From positions 1 to 64,000 of the forward strand of contig CALCNV010000089.1 of the NCBI GenBank assembly GCA_937897645.1: DNA of 64,000 bases, in the 5' to 3' direction. Position 1 is the first letter of the stretch; every line of letters starts with the position of its first letter. Made by a program: the position numbers and the translations under genes. The DNA is from an uncultured Lysobacteraceae bacterium. Lineage in GTDB: Bacteria; Pseudomonadota; Gammaproteobacteria; Xanthomonadales; Xanthomonadaceae. The notes below the pieces were generated by a model. It was not told the origin of the DNA. It was given only the letters and a program-made list of their open reading frames with translations, and made no database searches. Below are positions 16,391 to 24,316 of this stretch, piece by piece.

Positions 16391-16870
16391 TCAACCCCGC
16401 CGCGCCGCTTCGATCGCGGCGATATCGATCTTGGTCATTTCCATCATCGCGTTGAAGGCGCGCTTGGCGACGGCAGGGTCGGGGTCGGTGACCGCGGCGG
16501 TCAAGGCGCGCGGCGTGATCTGCCACGACAGGCCCCACTTGTCCTTGCACCAGCCGCAGGCGCTTTCCTGGCCACCGTTGCCGACGATCGCGTTCCACAG
16601 GCGATCGGTTTCGGCCTGGTCGTCGGTCGCCACTTGGAACGAGAACGCCTCGCTGTGCTTGAACGCGGGCCCGCCGTTCAAGCCCAGGCAGGGGATGCCC
16701 AGCACCGTGAACTCCACCGTCAGCACGTCACCCTCCTTGCCCGAGGGAAAGTCGCCCGGCGCGCGATGCACCGCACCCACCGCGCTGTCGGCGAAGGTCG
16801 CGGCATAGAACGTCGCGGCTTCCAATGCGGCGCCGTCGTACCAAAGGCATAGGGTGTTCTTGCTGGTCAT
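16391..16870 (-). CDS. PhnB-like VOC superfamily protein
   Basis: A 159-residue member of the PhnB/YjdN-like branch of the glyoxalase superfamily (often named 3-demethylubiquinone-9 methyltransferase domain, a historical misnomer). Typical signatures are LCLWYDGAALEAATFYAATF, the GDVLTVEFTVLG strand, LNGGPAFKHSEAFSFQV, and CGWCKDKWGLSWQITP. Function is unknown for this branch. The start at 16870 matches the family N-terminus; a 15-residue upstream extension is unlikely. Monocistronic. Confidence 0.87.
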   Translation of the reverse strand: MTSKNTLCLWYDGAALEAATFYAATFADSAVGAVHRAPGDFPSGKEGDVLTVEFTVLGIPCLGLNGGPAFKHSEAFSFQVATDDQAETDRLWNAIVGNGGQESACGWCKDKWGLSWQITPRALTAAVTDPDPAVAKRAFNAMMEMTKIDIAAIEAARRG

Positions 16871-17003
16871 GGGTGGCTTCCTGGAAGTGGGAGGGATGTA
16901 GATTGGTCCGGGCACTTTTTACACCTTGGCTGCCGGCGAAGCCAACTGCGCAACCTGCATCCCTCACTACATGCACCACTCAATGCACGCATCGCTCACT
17001 ACC

Positions 17004-17075
17004 GTCATCCCGGCGAACGCCGGGACCCAGCGCATCGACGTCGGGTAGTTGGGTCCCGGCGTTCGCCGGGATGAC
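17004..17075. repeat. Perfect 26-base inverted repeat, family D
   Basis: Two perfect 26-base arms (17004-17029 and 17050-17075). Each contains its own small palindrome CCCGGCGAACGCCGGG and is separated from the other by 20 bases. A diverged copy (CCCAGCGAACGCTGGG) is at 33004-33029. The rest of the 302-base gap 16871-17172 shows no gene. Confidence 0.85.
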
Positions 17076-17172
17076 GTCCTTTTTTTCACGTGGGGCGTGG
17101 CGTCAACTTCACAGAGCGCAACGCGCGGCCGCTTCCTGATCTACACTCCGTGCCAGCCCAATCACGCAGGCT

Positions 17173-17823
17173 ATGGAGCACGCGGTGAACGACCAGTTCC
17201 AGCACGTCATGGTGTTGATCTCGATCATCATCGGCTTGGCCATCACCCACCTGCTGTCCGGCGTGGTGGATGCGGTGGATCGCGCCAACGACGAAGACGA
17301 TCCGGTGATCTTCAATCCGTTGCCTGCGCTGTGGGCCGGCACCGCCTTCCTGTGGATGATCAATTTCTGGTGGTTCCAGTTCCGCCTGCTGTCGCTGGTC
17401 GAAGCGTGGACGCTGTGGCGCTACCTTTTCATCATCCTGTACTCGGTGGTGCTGTACGTGATGACGGTGATCCTGATTCCGCGCGACTGGAACGCACTGA
17501 AAAGCTACCCCGAATACTTCATGCGCAACCGGCGCTGGTTCTTCATCGCCCTGCTGCTGGCCAGCCTGGCGGACGTGTTCGATTCGTGGTTGAAGGGTGG
17601 CGTGGCGTATGTGGTCGCGATGGGGCCGATCAACTGCATTGTTTCGCTGATTGCCATTCCCGTGGTGGTGATCGGCATCCGCTCGCGCAAGATCCGCACG
17701 CAGACCATCATCGCCGCGCTCTACTTCGCGTTGTACGTGCTGGCGGTATTCGAATACACGCCGGTGCTGGGCGTCGATCGCGCCGATCGCGGGGTGCGGG
17801 TGGAAGTCAGCGTGGCGCCGTAG
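17173..17823 (+). CDS. Integral membrane protein of unknown function; stop codon supplied by a REP
   Basis: A 216-residue membrane protein, family not recognised. About six hydrophobic segments are visible: near residues 12-33, 50-72, 82-103, 122-140, 148-168 and 178-196, with a charged loop after the first (DRANDEDDP). The N-terminus MEHAVNDQFQHVMVLISIIIG recalls small bacterial integral proteins of unknown role. The reading frame runs into a family B REP (17820-17845), and the TAG stop is the TAG of the GTAG head. So the C-terminal residues (ADRGVRVEVSVAP) may be a REP-trimmed end. Confidence 0.75.
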   Translation: MEHAVNDQFQHVMVLISIIIGLAITHLLSGVVDAVDRANDEDDPVIFNPLPALWAGTAFLWMINFWWFQFRLLSLVEAWTLWRYLFIILYSVVLYVMTVILIPRDWNALKSYPEYFMRNRRWFFIALLLASLADVFDSWLKGGVAYVVAMGPINCIVSLIAIPVVVIGIRSRKIRTQTIIAALYFALYVLAVFEYTPVLGVDRADRGVRVEVSVAP

Positions 17824-17845
17824 GGTGGGCCTTGGCCCACCGCCC
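17820..17845. repeat. Single REP, family B, overlapping a stop codon
   Basis: GTAGGGTGGGCCTTGGCCCA followed by CCGCCC. It is one arm only, without an inverted partner. Its GTAG head provides the TAG stop of the membrane protein gene ending at 17823. Confidence 0.8.
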
Positions 17846-17952
17846 TTGGTTTCGATGGCTGCCGATGCTTTTCGAGGAGGAGGCAAGACCCCACTGGGTG
17901 TTTGCTATTCTCGGTTCATCCCGCCAACACGCCCCCTGTGGAGGTGTTTGTA

Positions 17953-18270
17953 GTGACTATCGGTTCGATCCTGTTGCTGGCACTGCAGTTCATTTCCACG
18001 CACGCCTACACCTTCAACGACGAGCGCATCCTCCGCCAGGCCAGTGAGCTGGTGCCGTGGTGCAAGGCCAAGGCCGAATACATGTACATGGCCAAGGGTG
18101 AATTCACTTACCAGTGGACGGCTTCGTACCACGACAAATCCAACATGCTGTACGTGGATGGAAAACTGCGGGTGCACAGCGACGACGTGCCGGTGCGGTG
18201 CCGGATTCCCAGCGGTGGGCGCGAAGCGGATGCGCTGATCGAGATCGATGATCCAAAAGTGTTCGGGTAG
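17953..18270 (+). CDS. Small protein of unknown function with an N-terminal membrane segment
   Basis: The 105-residue product is not recognised. The start is the GTG at 17953, preferred because GGAGG at 17940-17944 lies eight bases upstream. A hydrophobic stretch (TIGSILLLALQFISTHA, residues 2-18) is a signal or anchor. The soluble remainder has a Lys/Tyr-rich segment (KAEYMYMAKGEFTYQW) and two cysteines (VPWCKAK, VRCRIP) that could pair. It sits after the REP-ended membrane gene and before another small membrane gene on the same strand. Confidence 0.6.
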   Translation: MTIGSILLLALQFISTHAYTFNDERILRQASELVPWCKAKAEYMYMAKGEFTYQWTASYHDKSNMLYVDGKLRVHSDDVPVRCRIPSGGREADALIEIDDPKVFG

Positions 18271-18303
18271 GCAGCGTGATGTCGTAACGCGGGGATCACA
18301 GGC

Positions 18304-18801
18304 ATGGCGTTTGTTCATTTCAGTGACGACGGGGGCGAACTCATCTACCGCGAACGCCTGTCGCCGTGGGCGCGGTTGTGCGTGGCGGCCATCGGCGTGG
18401 CCATGTTCGTCATCCCGCTGATATTCCTGCAGGACCCGGCCTGGAACACCGGCGCGCTCAACCTCCTCGCACTTGGCGCAGGCGTGCTGTTGCCGGTTCT
18501 GGCCGGCATCGTCTTCATCGCCATCGCCCTGGTCGGCGTCAAGCAATTGCGCTTCGACAGCGCGCATCGCCGGATGCACCTGACCACGCATGGGCCACTC
18601 GGTCGACGCCAGGCCCGGATCGATTACCCGCAGGTCGAATCCATCGACGTGCTTCGGCGCGATGCCGTGGATGATCCGCCGTACTTCGTGATCGTGCTCA
18701 AGGCCAGCGGCCGCCGCGCCATCGAACTGGGGAGCTTCGCCACCCATGCCGAAGCGGAATACTGGCAGCGGCGCATGCAGGCGGAATTGCGCGCCGGGTA
18801 A
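18304..18801 (+). CDS. Small membrane protein with a PH-like cytoplasmic tail
   Basis: A 165-residue protein of unrecognised family. Two hydrophobic segments lie at about residues 23-42 (ARLCVAAIGVAMFVIPLIF) and 50-77. The C-terminal half reads like a small beta-domain with alternating strands (VKQLRFDSAHRRMHLTT, RIDYPQVESIDVLRR, YFVIVLKASGRRAIELGSF) and a final amphipathic helix. This layout resembles bacterial PH-like membrane proteins, but the assignment is by pattern only. Probably cotranscribed with the 105-residue gene 33 bases upstream. Confidence 0.65.
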   Translation: MAFVHFSDDGGELIYRERLSPWARLCVAAIGVAMFVIPLIFLQDPAWNTGALNLLALGAGVLLPVLAGIVFIAIALVGVKQLRFDSAHRRMHLTTHGPLGRRQARIDYPQVESIDVLRRDAVDDPPYFVIVLKASGRRAIELGSFATHAEAEYWQRRMQAELRAG

Positions 18802-18891
18802 AGGATCCCGTGCAAGCGGGTCGCCCGATCCATGAATGCAGCGTTCCAGCCGTGGCCTCGACGCCATTGCTGCATCGCAGCACAATTCGGC

Positions 18892-20142
18892 ATGACTTCC
18901 GTTTCCCTTCGCGCTTCCGTCCCCCACGATCCCCTCACCCTCGACCCGCGCCAGGTCGGCCTGATCCTGTTCGCGCTGACACTGGGTGGTTTCGCCATCG
19001 GCACTGGCGAGTTCGCCAGCATGGGGCTGATGCCGAACATGGTGGCCTCGCTGGGCGTGAGCGAGCCGCAGGTCGGCCACCTGATCAGTGCCTACGCGCT
19101 GGGCGTGGTGGTCGGCGCGCCGCTGCTGGCCATCCTGGGTGCGGGCTGGAAGCGCAAGACCTTGCTGCTGTCGCTGATGGGCTTCTATGCACTGGGCAAC
19201 CTGGCCAGCGCGCTTGGTCCCGGTTATGGCAGCCTGCTGCTGTTCCGCTTCATCGCCGGCCTGCCGCACGGCGCGTATTTCGGTGTGGCGGCCTTGACGG
19301 CCGTGGCGATCAGTCCGCCGGAGCGACGCGGTCGCGCGGTGAGCCTGGTGATGCTGGGCCTGACGCTCGCGATCCTGATCGGCAATCCATTGGCGACATG
19401 GGCGGGGCAAGTGCTCGACTGGCGCTGGATCTACGCGGCGGTGGCGATCATCGCCTTGGCCACCGTCGTGCTGCTGGCGGCGTGGCTGCCCGCGCATGTG
19501 GATGGGCCGAAGACAAAGCCGCTGGACGAACTGCGTGCGTTCAACCGCTTGCCGGTGTGGCAGGCGCTGGGCATTGGCGCGATCGGTTTCGCCGGCATGT
19601 TCGCGGTCTTCAGCTACCTGGCACCGACCATGCTGGAAGTGACCGGCGTGTCGGCGGCATGGATTCCACTGGGGCTGGCGGGCTTCGGCCTGGGTGGCGT
19701 GATCGGCAATTTCGCCGGCGGCTGGCTGTACGACCACTACAAGCTGCGCGGCGCGTGGGTGGTGCTGGTGTGGGCCATCGCGGCGCTGTTGCTGTTTCCG
19801 CTGATGGCGCAAAGCCTGCCGACCATTCTGCTGGCCACGGTCGCCATCGGCCTGATGGGCGCGCTGGGTCCGATCCTGCAATCGCATCTGATGGATGTCG
19901 CTGGTGACGCGCAGACACTGGCCGCGGCCTCGCACCACGCCGCGTTCAATACGGCGAATGCACTGGGTCCGTGGCTGGGTGGCATGGCCATCACCGCCGG
20001 GTTTGGCTGGACCTCGACCGGCTACGTCGGTGCCGCCACTGCGGCGATTGGACTGCTGGTCTATGCATGGGCCCGTCGCACGCAGGCCGCGGCGCGCGTG
20101 GACCATGGGATAGCGGTGGCCGCGGTGGCCTGCGAATCCTGA
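18892..20142 (+). CDS. MFS transporter, DHA1/AraJ-like exporter
   Basis: A 416-residue major facilitator with 12 predicted membrane segments. The N-terminal half carries the GGFAIGTGEFASMGLMPNM segment and the LPHGAYFGVAALTA motif characteristic of the AraJ/YdhP (arabinose efflux permease-like) branch, which exports small molecules by proton exchange. The loop between segments 6 and 7 is short (HVDGPKTKPLDELRAFN). The ATG at 18892 precedes DPRQVGLILFALTL directly; an upstream in-frame ATG at 18832 adds 20 non-conserved residues. The substrate is unknown. Confidence 0.9.
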   Translation: MTSVSLRASVPHDPLTLDPRQVGLILFALTLGGFAIGTGEFASMGLMPNMVASLGVSEPQVGHLISAYALGVVVGAPLLAILGAGWKRKTLLLSLMGFYALGNLASALGPGYGSLLLFRFIAGLPHGAYFGVAALTAVAISPPERRGRAVSLVMLGLTLAILIGNPLATWAGQVLDWRWIYAAVAIIALATVVLLAAWLPAHVDGPKTKPLDELRAFNRLPVWQALGIGAIGFAGMFAVFSYLAPTMLEVTGVSAAWIPLGLAGFGLGGVIGNFAGGWLYDHYKLRGAWVVLVWAIAALLLFPLMAQSLPTILLATVAIGLMGALGPILQSHLMDVAGDAQTLAAASHHAAFNTANALGPWLGGMAITAGFGWTSTGYVGAATAAIGLLVYAWARRTQAAARVDHGIAVAAVACES

Positions 20143-20303
20143 AGGCTGCGTACCCGTGCACCCGCGGTACTCGCGGGGCACCCGCCTGATGCCGGGGCTA
20201 TGGACGCCTGCATTGCTGTTTCGTGTCGATGGCAACGTGCTGCGCGATTGATTTCGCTATGCTCCGCAGCAGCCTTCCGCCCGAACCCAAGGATTCCACC
20301 GTG

Positions 20304-20957
20304 ATGACCTGTGCCCGCAATGCAAGAACCCGTCTCGTGAAGCATGTCGCGGCAGCGGGGATCGCTTGCGCGCTCTCGCTCGTCTTCGCCGCGAGCGCCG
20401 CCGCCGCGCCGGTGCCGCTGTCGCAGAAGGAGGCCACGGTGTCCAAGTCCGCCACTTCGCTGCCGGGCCCCACGTACCGGTGGGTGGCGATGCCTGAGCA
20501 GAAGGACGTGCAGAAAGACGCCCGCGTGCAGGATCCACAACTGATCGCACGCTTGAAGGCGGCGCTGGACAAGGCGATGAAAGCCAAGGGCTATCGCCTG
20601 GCGGAAGACCCGGCCAAGGCCGATTTCATCATGGCCTACGGCGTCGGCGTACGCGACGTGCAGCAGGCCACGGTGAAGGGTGACAACGGCGCAACGCCGC
20701 TGTCGGTGCTGGCCTGCGATTGGGACGATTGTTCGCAACTCGTGATCATGAATGACAGCAAGCCGGAGCATAAAGTCGTGACCACCGACAGCACGGAAGG
20801 CGGCCTGATGATCGAAGTGATCGAGCCGCGCAGCGTGCGCGTGCTGTGGCGCGCGCTCAACCAGGGTGGAGTGAAGCGCGGCGACGGATCGCAGAAGACC
20901 CTCGACACCATCGCCACGCATACCCTGGCGCAACTGCCGGCCGCCAGCAGCAAATGA
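20304..20957 (+). CDS. Exported DUF4136-like protein
   Basis: A 217-residue protein with a signal peptide (HVAAAGIACALSLVFAASAAAA). The mature part resembles DUF4136 proteins: an YRWVAMPEQKD start, a helix of paired Lys/Ala (ARLKAALDKAMKAKGYRLAE), then DPAKADFIMAYGVGVRD, and a terminal region with RVLWRA and TLDTIATHTLAQLP. DUF4136 proteins are mostly lipoproteins; here the lipobox is replaced by a standard signal-peptidase site. ATG 20304 follows a GTG at 20301 that could also serve. Function unknown. Confidence 0.7.
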   Translation: MTCARNARTRLVKHVAAAGIACALSLVFAASAAAAPVPLSQKEATVSKSATSLPGPTYRWVAMPEQKDVQKDARVQDPQLIARLKAALDKAMKAKGYRLAEDPAKADFIMAYGVGVRDVQQATVKGDNGATPLSVLACDWDDCSQLVIMNDSKPEHKVVTTDSTEGGLMIEVIEPRSVRVLWRALNQGGVKRGDGSQKTLDTIATHTLAQLPAASSK

Positions 20958-21046
20958 TCGATGGGATGCGGAGCGCCACGAGCGCGCCGCATCCAGCGAA
21001 CAGGCATTGATCGCCAGTCGTCCCGCCCACGGTGGAATCCATTGCC

Positions 21047-21466
21047 ATGCAGAAGACGAATCCCGCGCTGTGCATCACCGGCCTGGTCGCCGCCATGTGC
21101 CTGGCCGCCTGCGCGCCGGCGCAGGCACCTGCACCTGAGGCCACGACACCTGCCCCCGCAGCCGCAGATACGGCCCCACCGGCAACCAGCCCTGCACCCG
21201 CGCCCGTCGAACCTGCAGCAGCACCGACCACGACGACCGTCGTGGGTGCCGACTTTCCCCTTGCGCGCGATGCCTGCCTGGCCGCAGTGTCGAAGCAGGC
21301 CAACGTTGCGCAGGAAAAACTGGTCGCCACCGAAGTGCTATGGGCCCAAGCCGGCGTAGGCGTCACCGTGCAGGTACCCGATGCAGACGCGCCGTGGTCA
21401 TGCCTGTCCGATGAAAAAGGCAACGTGCAGGGCGCGGCGTATACGGGTTCGGAAGGAAAACTCTGA
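21047..21466 (+). CDS. Small Pro/Ala-rich lipoprotein
   Basis: A 139-residue lipoprotein: lipobox LAAC at about residue 22, then a Pro/Ala/Thr-rich linker of about 45 residues (EATTPAPAAADTAPPATSPA), then a compact C-terminal domain DFPLARDACLAAVSKQ...WSCLSDEKGNVQGAAYTGSEGKL. Two cysteines in that domain likely pair. The YTGSEG ending recurs in small xanthomonad and pseudomonad lipoproteins with no assigned role. The start is fixed by GGTGGAA nine bases upstream. The linker may span peptidoglycan, by inference. Confidence 0.7.
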   Translation: MQKTNPALCITGLVAAMCLAACAPAQAPAPEATTPAPAAADTAPPATSPAPAPVEPAAAPTTTTVVGADFPLARDACLAAVSKQANVAQEKLVATEVLWAQAGVGVTVQVPDADAPWSCLSDEKGNVQGAAYTGSEGKL

Positions 21467-21480
21467 CCGCTCGCTTGAAC

Positions 21481-22674
21481 TTACTCGGCCGCTTGCTGTT
21501 TCAGCGTCGCGGCATGTTTCCACAGGTCATCCAGCAAGGCGTTGTACACCGCGGCCTCCTTGCCCGATAGCGAGGTATTGACCATCAGGATGACGGCCAT
21601 GTCCTTGTCCAGGGTCGACAGCATCTCGGTGCTGATGCCCGGGTCCGAGCCGCCGTGGCCGATGTAGGTGACATCGAACTTGGTGGACCAGAAGATGCCC
21701 GAGTTCTTTTCGTTCAGCAGCACGTTGTCGGGCTTGTGCGCTTCGGTGTACTGGAACCGGAGCATCTCTTCGGTCGAGGACGCGCCGAGTATCCGCGCTC
21801 CCTCGTACTGTCCTCCGTCCAGCAGCGCGATGAAGAACCGCGACAGGTCGGCCACCGACGTGCGCACGCCGCCATCGGGATAGGTGGTGATGCCATACCG
21901 CTGGATCGGAATGCTGAAACCCTCCTGGCCCACGTACAGGGTGGAGTGCGCGCCCGGCGCGATTTCCGACAGCAGCCAGCCGCTGCGATCCATGCCCAAT
22001 GGCTTGAAGATGCGCTGGCGCGTGTAGATGTTCAGGGGCTCGCCGACGGCGCGTTCCACGATATAGCCCGCAAGGCCCGCCGCGATGTTGGAGTACTCGC
22101 GGTGCGTGCCGGGCTTGAATGGCAGGAAGTTGTCCTTCGCATAGTCCTTGCCGCCCGTGGCGAGATAACCCTGCAGGAATTCGCCCAGCGGCTCCGGTGC
22201 ATCACCGCCCCAGTGGTAGCTGCGCTGGTAGACCTCCCAGCGATCGGTGATGCCGGACGTGTGCGTGGCCAGGTGGCGCAGGGTGATGCGCGCATCGGGG
22301 AACGCAGGATTGACCACCTTGAAGGGCAGGTAGGCATTGATGTCCTCGTCCAGCGACAGCTTGCCGTCCTCGACCGCCTGCATCAGTGCGGCACCGGTGA
22401 AGGTCTTGCTGATGGAGCCGATGTTCATGACCGTATCCGGCGTGAAGCGCACCGCGTCCTGCTTGTCGGCGAATCCGTAGCCGCGGCTCCACACCAGTTT
22501 CCTGTCGAGGATGATCGCCGCGCCCACGCCCACCAGCCCGGCTTCCTGCATGCGCCCTCCGATAATGCGGTCGATGGCTTGCGCATCCACCGGCGTCGTC
22601 GTTGGGGCGGCGACGGCCTGCAGGGATACCAGCATGCCGCCGAGCAGGGCGGCCATCGTCGAGGATTGCTTCAT
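21481..22674 (-). CDS. Exported serine hydrolase, class C beta-lactamase/DD-peptidase fold
   Basis: About 397 residues from MKQSSTM, with signal peptide LLGGMLVSLQAVAA. The SxxK motif is Ser87-Ile-Ser-Lys90 (IGSISKTFTG), the YxN-type motif is YSN in EYSNIAAGLAGYIVERA, and the third motif is HGGSDPG. These are the marks of the beta-lactamase-related serine hydrolase family, which includes esterases, D-aminopeptidases and AmpC. The overall sequence is closer to the esterase/penicillin-binding group than to true AmpC, so resistance should not be assumed. A start six bases upstream (MHMKQ, 22680) is possible. Convergent with the lipoprotein gene upstream. Confidence 0.87.
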   Translation of the reverse strand: MKQSSTMAALLGGMLVSLQAVAAPTTTPVDAQAIDRIIGGRMQEAGLVGVGAAIILDRKLVWSRGYGFADKQDAVRFTPDTVMNIGSISKTFTGAALMQAVEDGKLSLDEDINAYLPFKVVNPAFPDARITLRHLATHTSGITDRWEVYQRSYHWGGDAPEPLGEFLQGYLATGGKDYAKDNFLPFKPGTHREYSNIAAGLAGYIVERAVGEPLNIYTRQRIFKPLGMDRSGWLLSEIAPGAHSTLYVGQEGFSIPIQRYGITTYPDGGVRTSVADLSRFFIALLDGGQYEGARILGASSTEEMLRFQYTEAHKPDNVLLNEKNSGIFWSTKFDVTYIGHGGSDPGISTEMLSTLDKDMAVILMVNTSLSGKEAAVYNALLDDLWKHAATLKQQAAE

Positions 22675-22887
22675 GTGCATGGCTCGCAAGAGTGGGAACA
22701 CAAGGATGCCGCGTGGATCGACGGCCGACTATCGTAATGCGACGAATCCCCCTGATGTGGCGATGGATTGCAAGACAGGGGTGATGAGTCGCGAGGATAC
22801 CCGGCTCAATGCTGGAACGTCGTCCAGCGCACACGTTCATCGGCAATGGGTATGCTGGCCATCCCCACGCTGTTGCTGCCGACCACC

Positions 22888-23448
22888 ATGTCCCGATTCG
22901 CACTGATTCCGTTCGCGGCCGTGCTTGCAGCCGCGCTGCTTGCCAGTTGCGCCAGCACGCCACCCAAGTCGTCACCGATGTTCATCGACGAATCCTTCGA
23001 CGCGGACAGCATCTATTCGCGCGCTTTCGAGGTGACGCCGGCAGTGGCTTGCGAAGCCGCGCGCCGCGCCCTGCTCGGCCAGGGCTACGTGGTCACCCGC
23101 GCCAGCGGTGAAACGGTGGAAGCCACCAAGAATTTCCAGCCCGAAGCCGAGAGCCACGTGCAGCTGGATATCCGCGTGTCCTGCGTGGTGCATGGCACCG
23201 ACCAGGCGCTGGTGTTCGTCAGCGCGGTGCAGGAACGCTATGGATTGAAGAAGAGCCCGACCTCGGCCAGCGTGGGCGTAGGCGCGCTGGGTTCCTTGTC
23301 GCTGCCCATCGGCAGCAGCGACGACTCACTGGTGCGCGTGGCCAGCAACACCGTGCGCGACGCGGAGTTCTACAAGCGGTTTTTTGAGCGGGTGAAGTTC
23401 TATGTGCCGGTGGAGGCATCGGCGCCAGCGCCAGCGCAGTCTATTTAG
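22888..23448 (+). CDS. DUF2242-family lipoprotein
   Basis: A 186-residue lipoprotein: signal peptide with lipobox LASC (Cys21), then the DUF2242-like core: DADSIYSRAFEVTPAVACEA, RRALLGQGYVV, KNFQPEAESHVQLDIRVSC, LVFVSAVQERYGLKKS, and FYKRFFERVKFYV. Role unknown; attached to a membrane facing the periplasm. The stop codon TAG overlaps an AGGAG sequence (23447-23451) that serves the next gene, the first integron cassette ORF, suggesting translational coupling across the cassette junction. Confidence 0.8.
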   Translation: MSRFALIPFAAVLAAALLASCASTPPKSSPMFIDESFDADSIYSRAFEVTPAVACEAARRALLGQGYVVTRASGETVEATKNFQPEAESHVQLDIRVSCVVHGTDQALVFVSAVQERYGLKKSPTSASVGVGALGSLSLPIGSSDDSLVRVASNTVRDAEFYKRFFERVKFYVPVEASAPAPAQSI

Positions 23449-23460
23449 GAGTTAGGCCTG

Positions 23461-23814
23461 ATGATCAAATACCTCGCACTTATGGTTTTGGCCTTATTGA
23501 TCTGCGGCTGCGCGAGCTGGCAGGAACAGTCAGGCATGTGTTTCCCTGACAAAGCACCGCCCGTCACTCGCAGTGCTGGCGATGTGAAATCACTAGATTA
23601 CGTGAAACGCCATGTGGGCTCTTCGTGCAGGCAGCCTGGAGTCGAGTGCCACTTGGTGTTGCAGCATGCCGCTAGTGGTGAGATTCAGGTAACTGCATCC
23701 AGGGCAGTAGTTCTAAGTGACAATCCACCCACATGCCAACATCTCGACGGCGGATTTGAGACGTATATATTCTCGCCGCAAGGCAAGTATATCCGGGTCG
23801 TTCTCGGGCTTTAG
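23461..23814 (+). CDS. Integron cassette 1 ORF: small lipoprotein of unknown function
   Basis: A 117-residue lipoprotein (lipobox ICGC, Cys17) with cysteines at CFPDK, SSCRQPG, VECHL and PTCQHL. No family recognised. Base composition is clearly more AT-rich than the neighbouring genes (for example TTATTG, AGTGATAAT-like codons), consistent with transfer. The cassette begins at the recombination core GTTAGGC (23451-23457), and the ORF ends exactly where its attC inverse core begins. The only plausible ribosome binding site, AGGAG 23447-23451, lies on the chromosomal side of the recombination point, so the host appears to supply translation initiation. Confidence 0.75.
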   Translation: MIKYLALMVLALLICGCASWQEQSGMCFPDKAPPVTRSAGDVKSLDYVKRHVGSSCRQPGVECHLVLQHAASGEIQVTASRAVVLSDNPPTCQHLDGGFETYIFSPQGKYIRVVLGL

Positions 23815-23931
23815 GCCTAACAGTCTTTATTCAAGCCGGACCCGGATTAGGTTCGCTAACTTCGGTTGGTTCTGGGTACTATCGACTTCGGTGCCTATCC
23901 AGTGCAGGTCGGCTTAACTCAGGCGTTAGAT
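23815..23931 (+). other. attC recombination site of cassette 1
   Basis: A 117-base site with the full attC architecture: inverse core GCCTAAC (23815-23821), L-type arm TTCAAGCCGGAC, central imperfect stems, the complementary arm GTCGGCTTAACTC, and core GTTAGAT (23925-23931). The arms AAGCCGGAC and GTCGGCTT pair with one extra G bulged out, as expected for an extrahelical base. The inverse core GCCTAAC is the exact complement of this cassette's own start GTTAGGC at 23451. The TTCAAGCCG and CGGCTTAACTC blocks are those of well-known class 1 integron cassettes such as aadA. Confidence 0.9.
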
Positions 23932-24202
23932 GCTTAAGATACTTCGCCAGCTGGAATCAAAAATCCCAAGCAAAACTCCTGTACCAGTCGTAGTCGGCGT
24001 TGGAGTATGGCTCATTGGGCTTGCCCTGATGATGCTCGCTGCCTTTTGCTCTTTCATGCATTGGCGGTTCGCGTTCTACATCCTGTTCGTCATGCTTGCC
24101 ATCTGCGGCTTCCTCTTCATGGCGACCGTTATCCAAACGGCATTCCAATCATTCGCCGGCACCATCAGACATTGGCGCGACGACGATGGCGCTTCCGACT
24201 GA
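23930..24202 (+). CDS. Integron cassette 2 ORF: small membrane protein of unknown function
   Basis: A 90-residue protein that starts within the recombination core (GTTAGATGC contains the ATG). Two membrane segments are visible at about residues 17-42 (VPVVVGVGVWLIGLALMMLA) and 46-70 (FAFYILFVMLAICGFLFMAT), with short charged ends (SKIPSK, RHWRDDDGASD). No family recognised. No ribosome binding site of normal spacing was found, as is common for cassette ORFs. The cassette runs from GTTAGATGC at 23925 to its inverse core GCATCTAAC at 24210-24218, exact complements. Confidence 0.7.
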   Translation: MLKILRQLESKIPSKTPVPVVVGVGVWLIGLALMMLAAFCSFMHWRFAFYILFVMLAICGFLFMATVIQTAFQSFAGTIRHWRDDDGASD

Positions 24203-24209
24203 TCTGGCA

Positions 24210-24240
24210 GCATCTAACCATTCATTCAAGCCGGAGCCGC
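24210..24240 (+). other. Truncated attC site of cassette 2
   Basis: GCATCTAACCATTCATTCAA (24210-24229) then GCCGGAGCCGC: the left half of an attC (inverse core plus L-type arm). No matching right arm (CGGCTTAAC) or GTTRRRY core follows; a family B REPIN begins at 24251. The site therefore looks cut off, fixing the cassette in place. Confidence 0.8.
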
Positions 24241-24250
24241 ATCAGGCCAC

Positions 24251-24316
24251 ATAGGGTGGGCTCAAGCCCACCGCATGAATGCTTCGGCGCGTTCGGTGGG
24301 CTTGAGCCCACCCTAT
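24251..24316. repeat. REPIN, family B, short form
   Basis: A 66-base inverted pair: ATAGGGTGGGCTCAAGCCCA and the mirror GGTGGGCTTGAGCCCACCCT then AT. Both terminal heads have a G-to-A change (ATAG). It sits directly after the truncated attC and before the convergent YehS-like gene. Confidence 0.8.

Noticed and set aside
17905..20235. A 776-codon open frame on the minus strand
   Set aside because: It runs antisense through the small membrane protein and MFS genes, is very rich in His, Arg and Gln, has no domain, and reflects high-GC codon bias.
20958..21000. Rho-independent terminator after the DUF4136-like gene
   Set aside because: GATGCGG/CCGCATC arms form a hairpin but no T run follows, so the call is not supported.
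21481..22674. AmpC beta-lactamase resistance gene
   Set aside because: The SxxK, YSN and HGG motifs fit the broad serine hydrolase family; nothing specific to resistance enzymes, no ampR neighbour.
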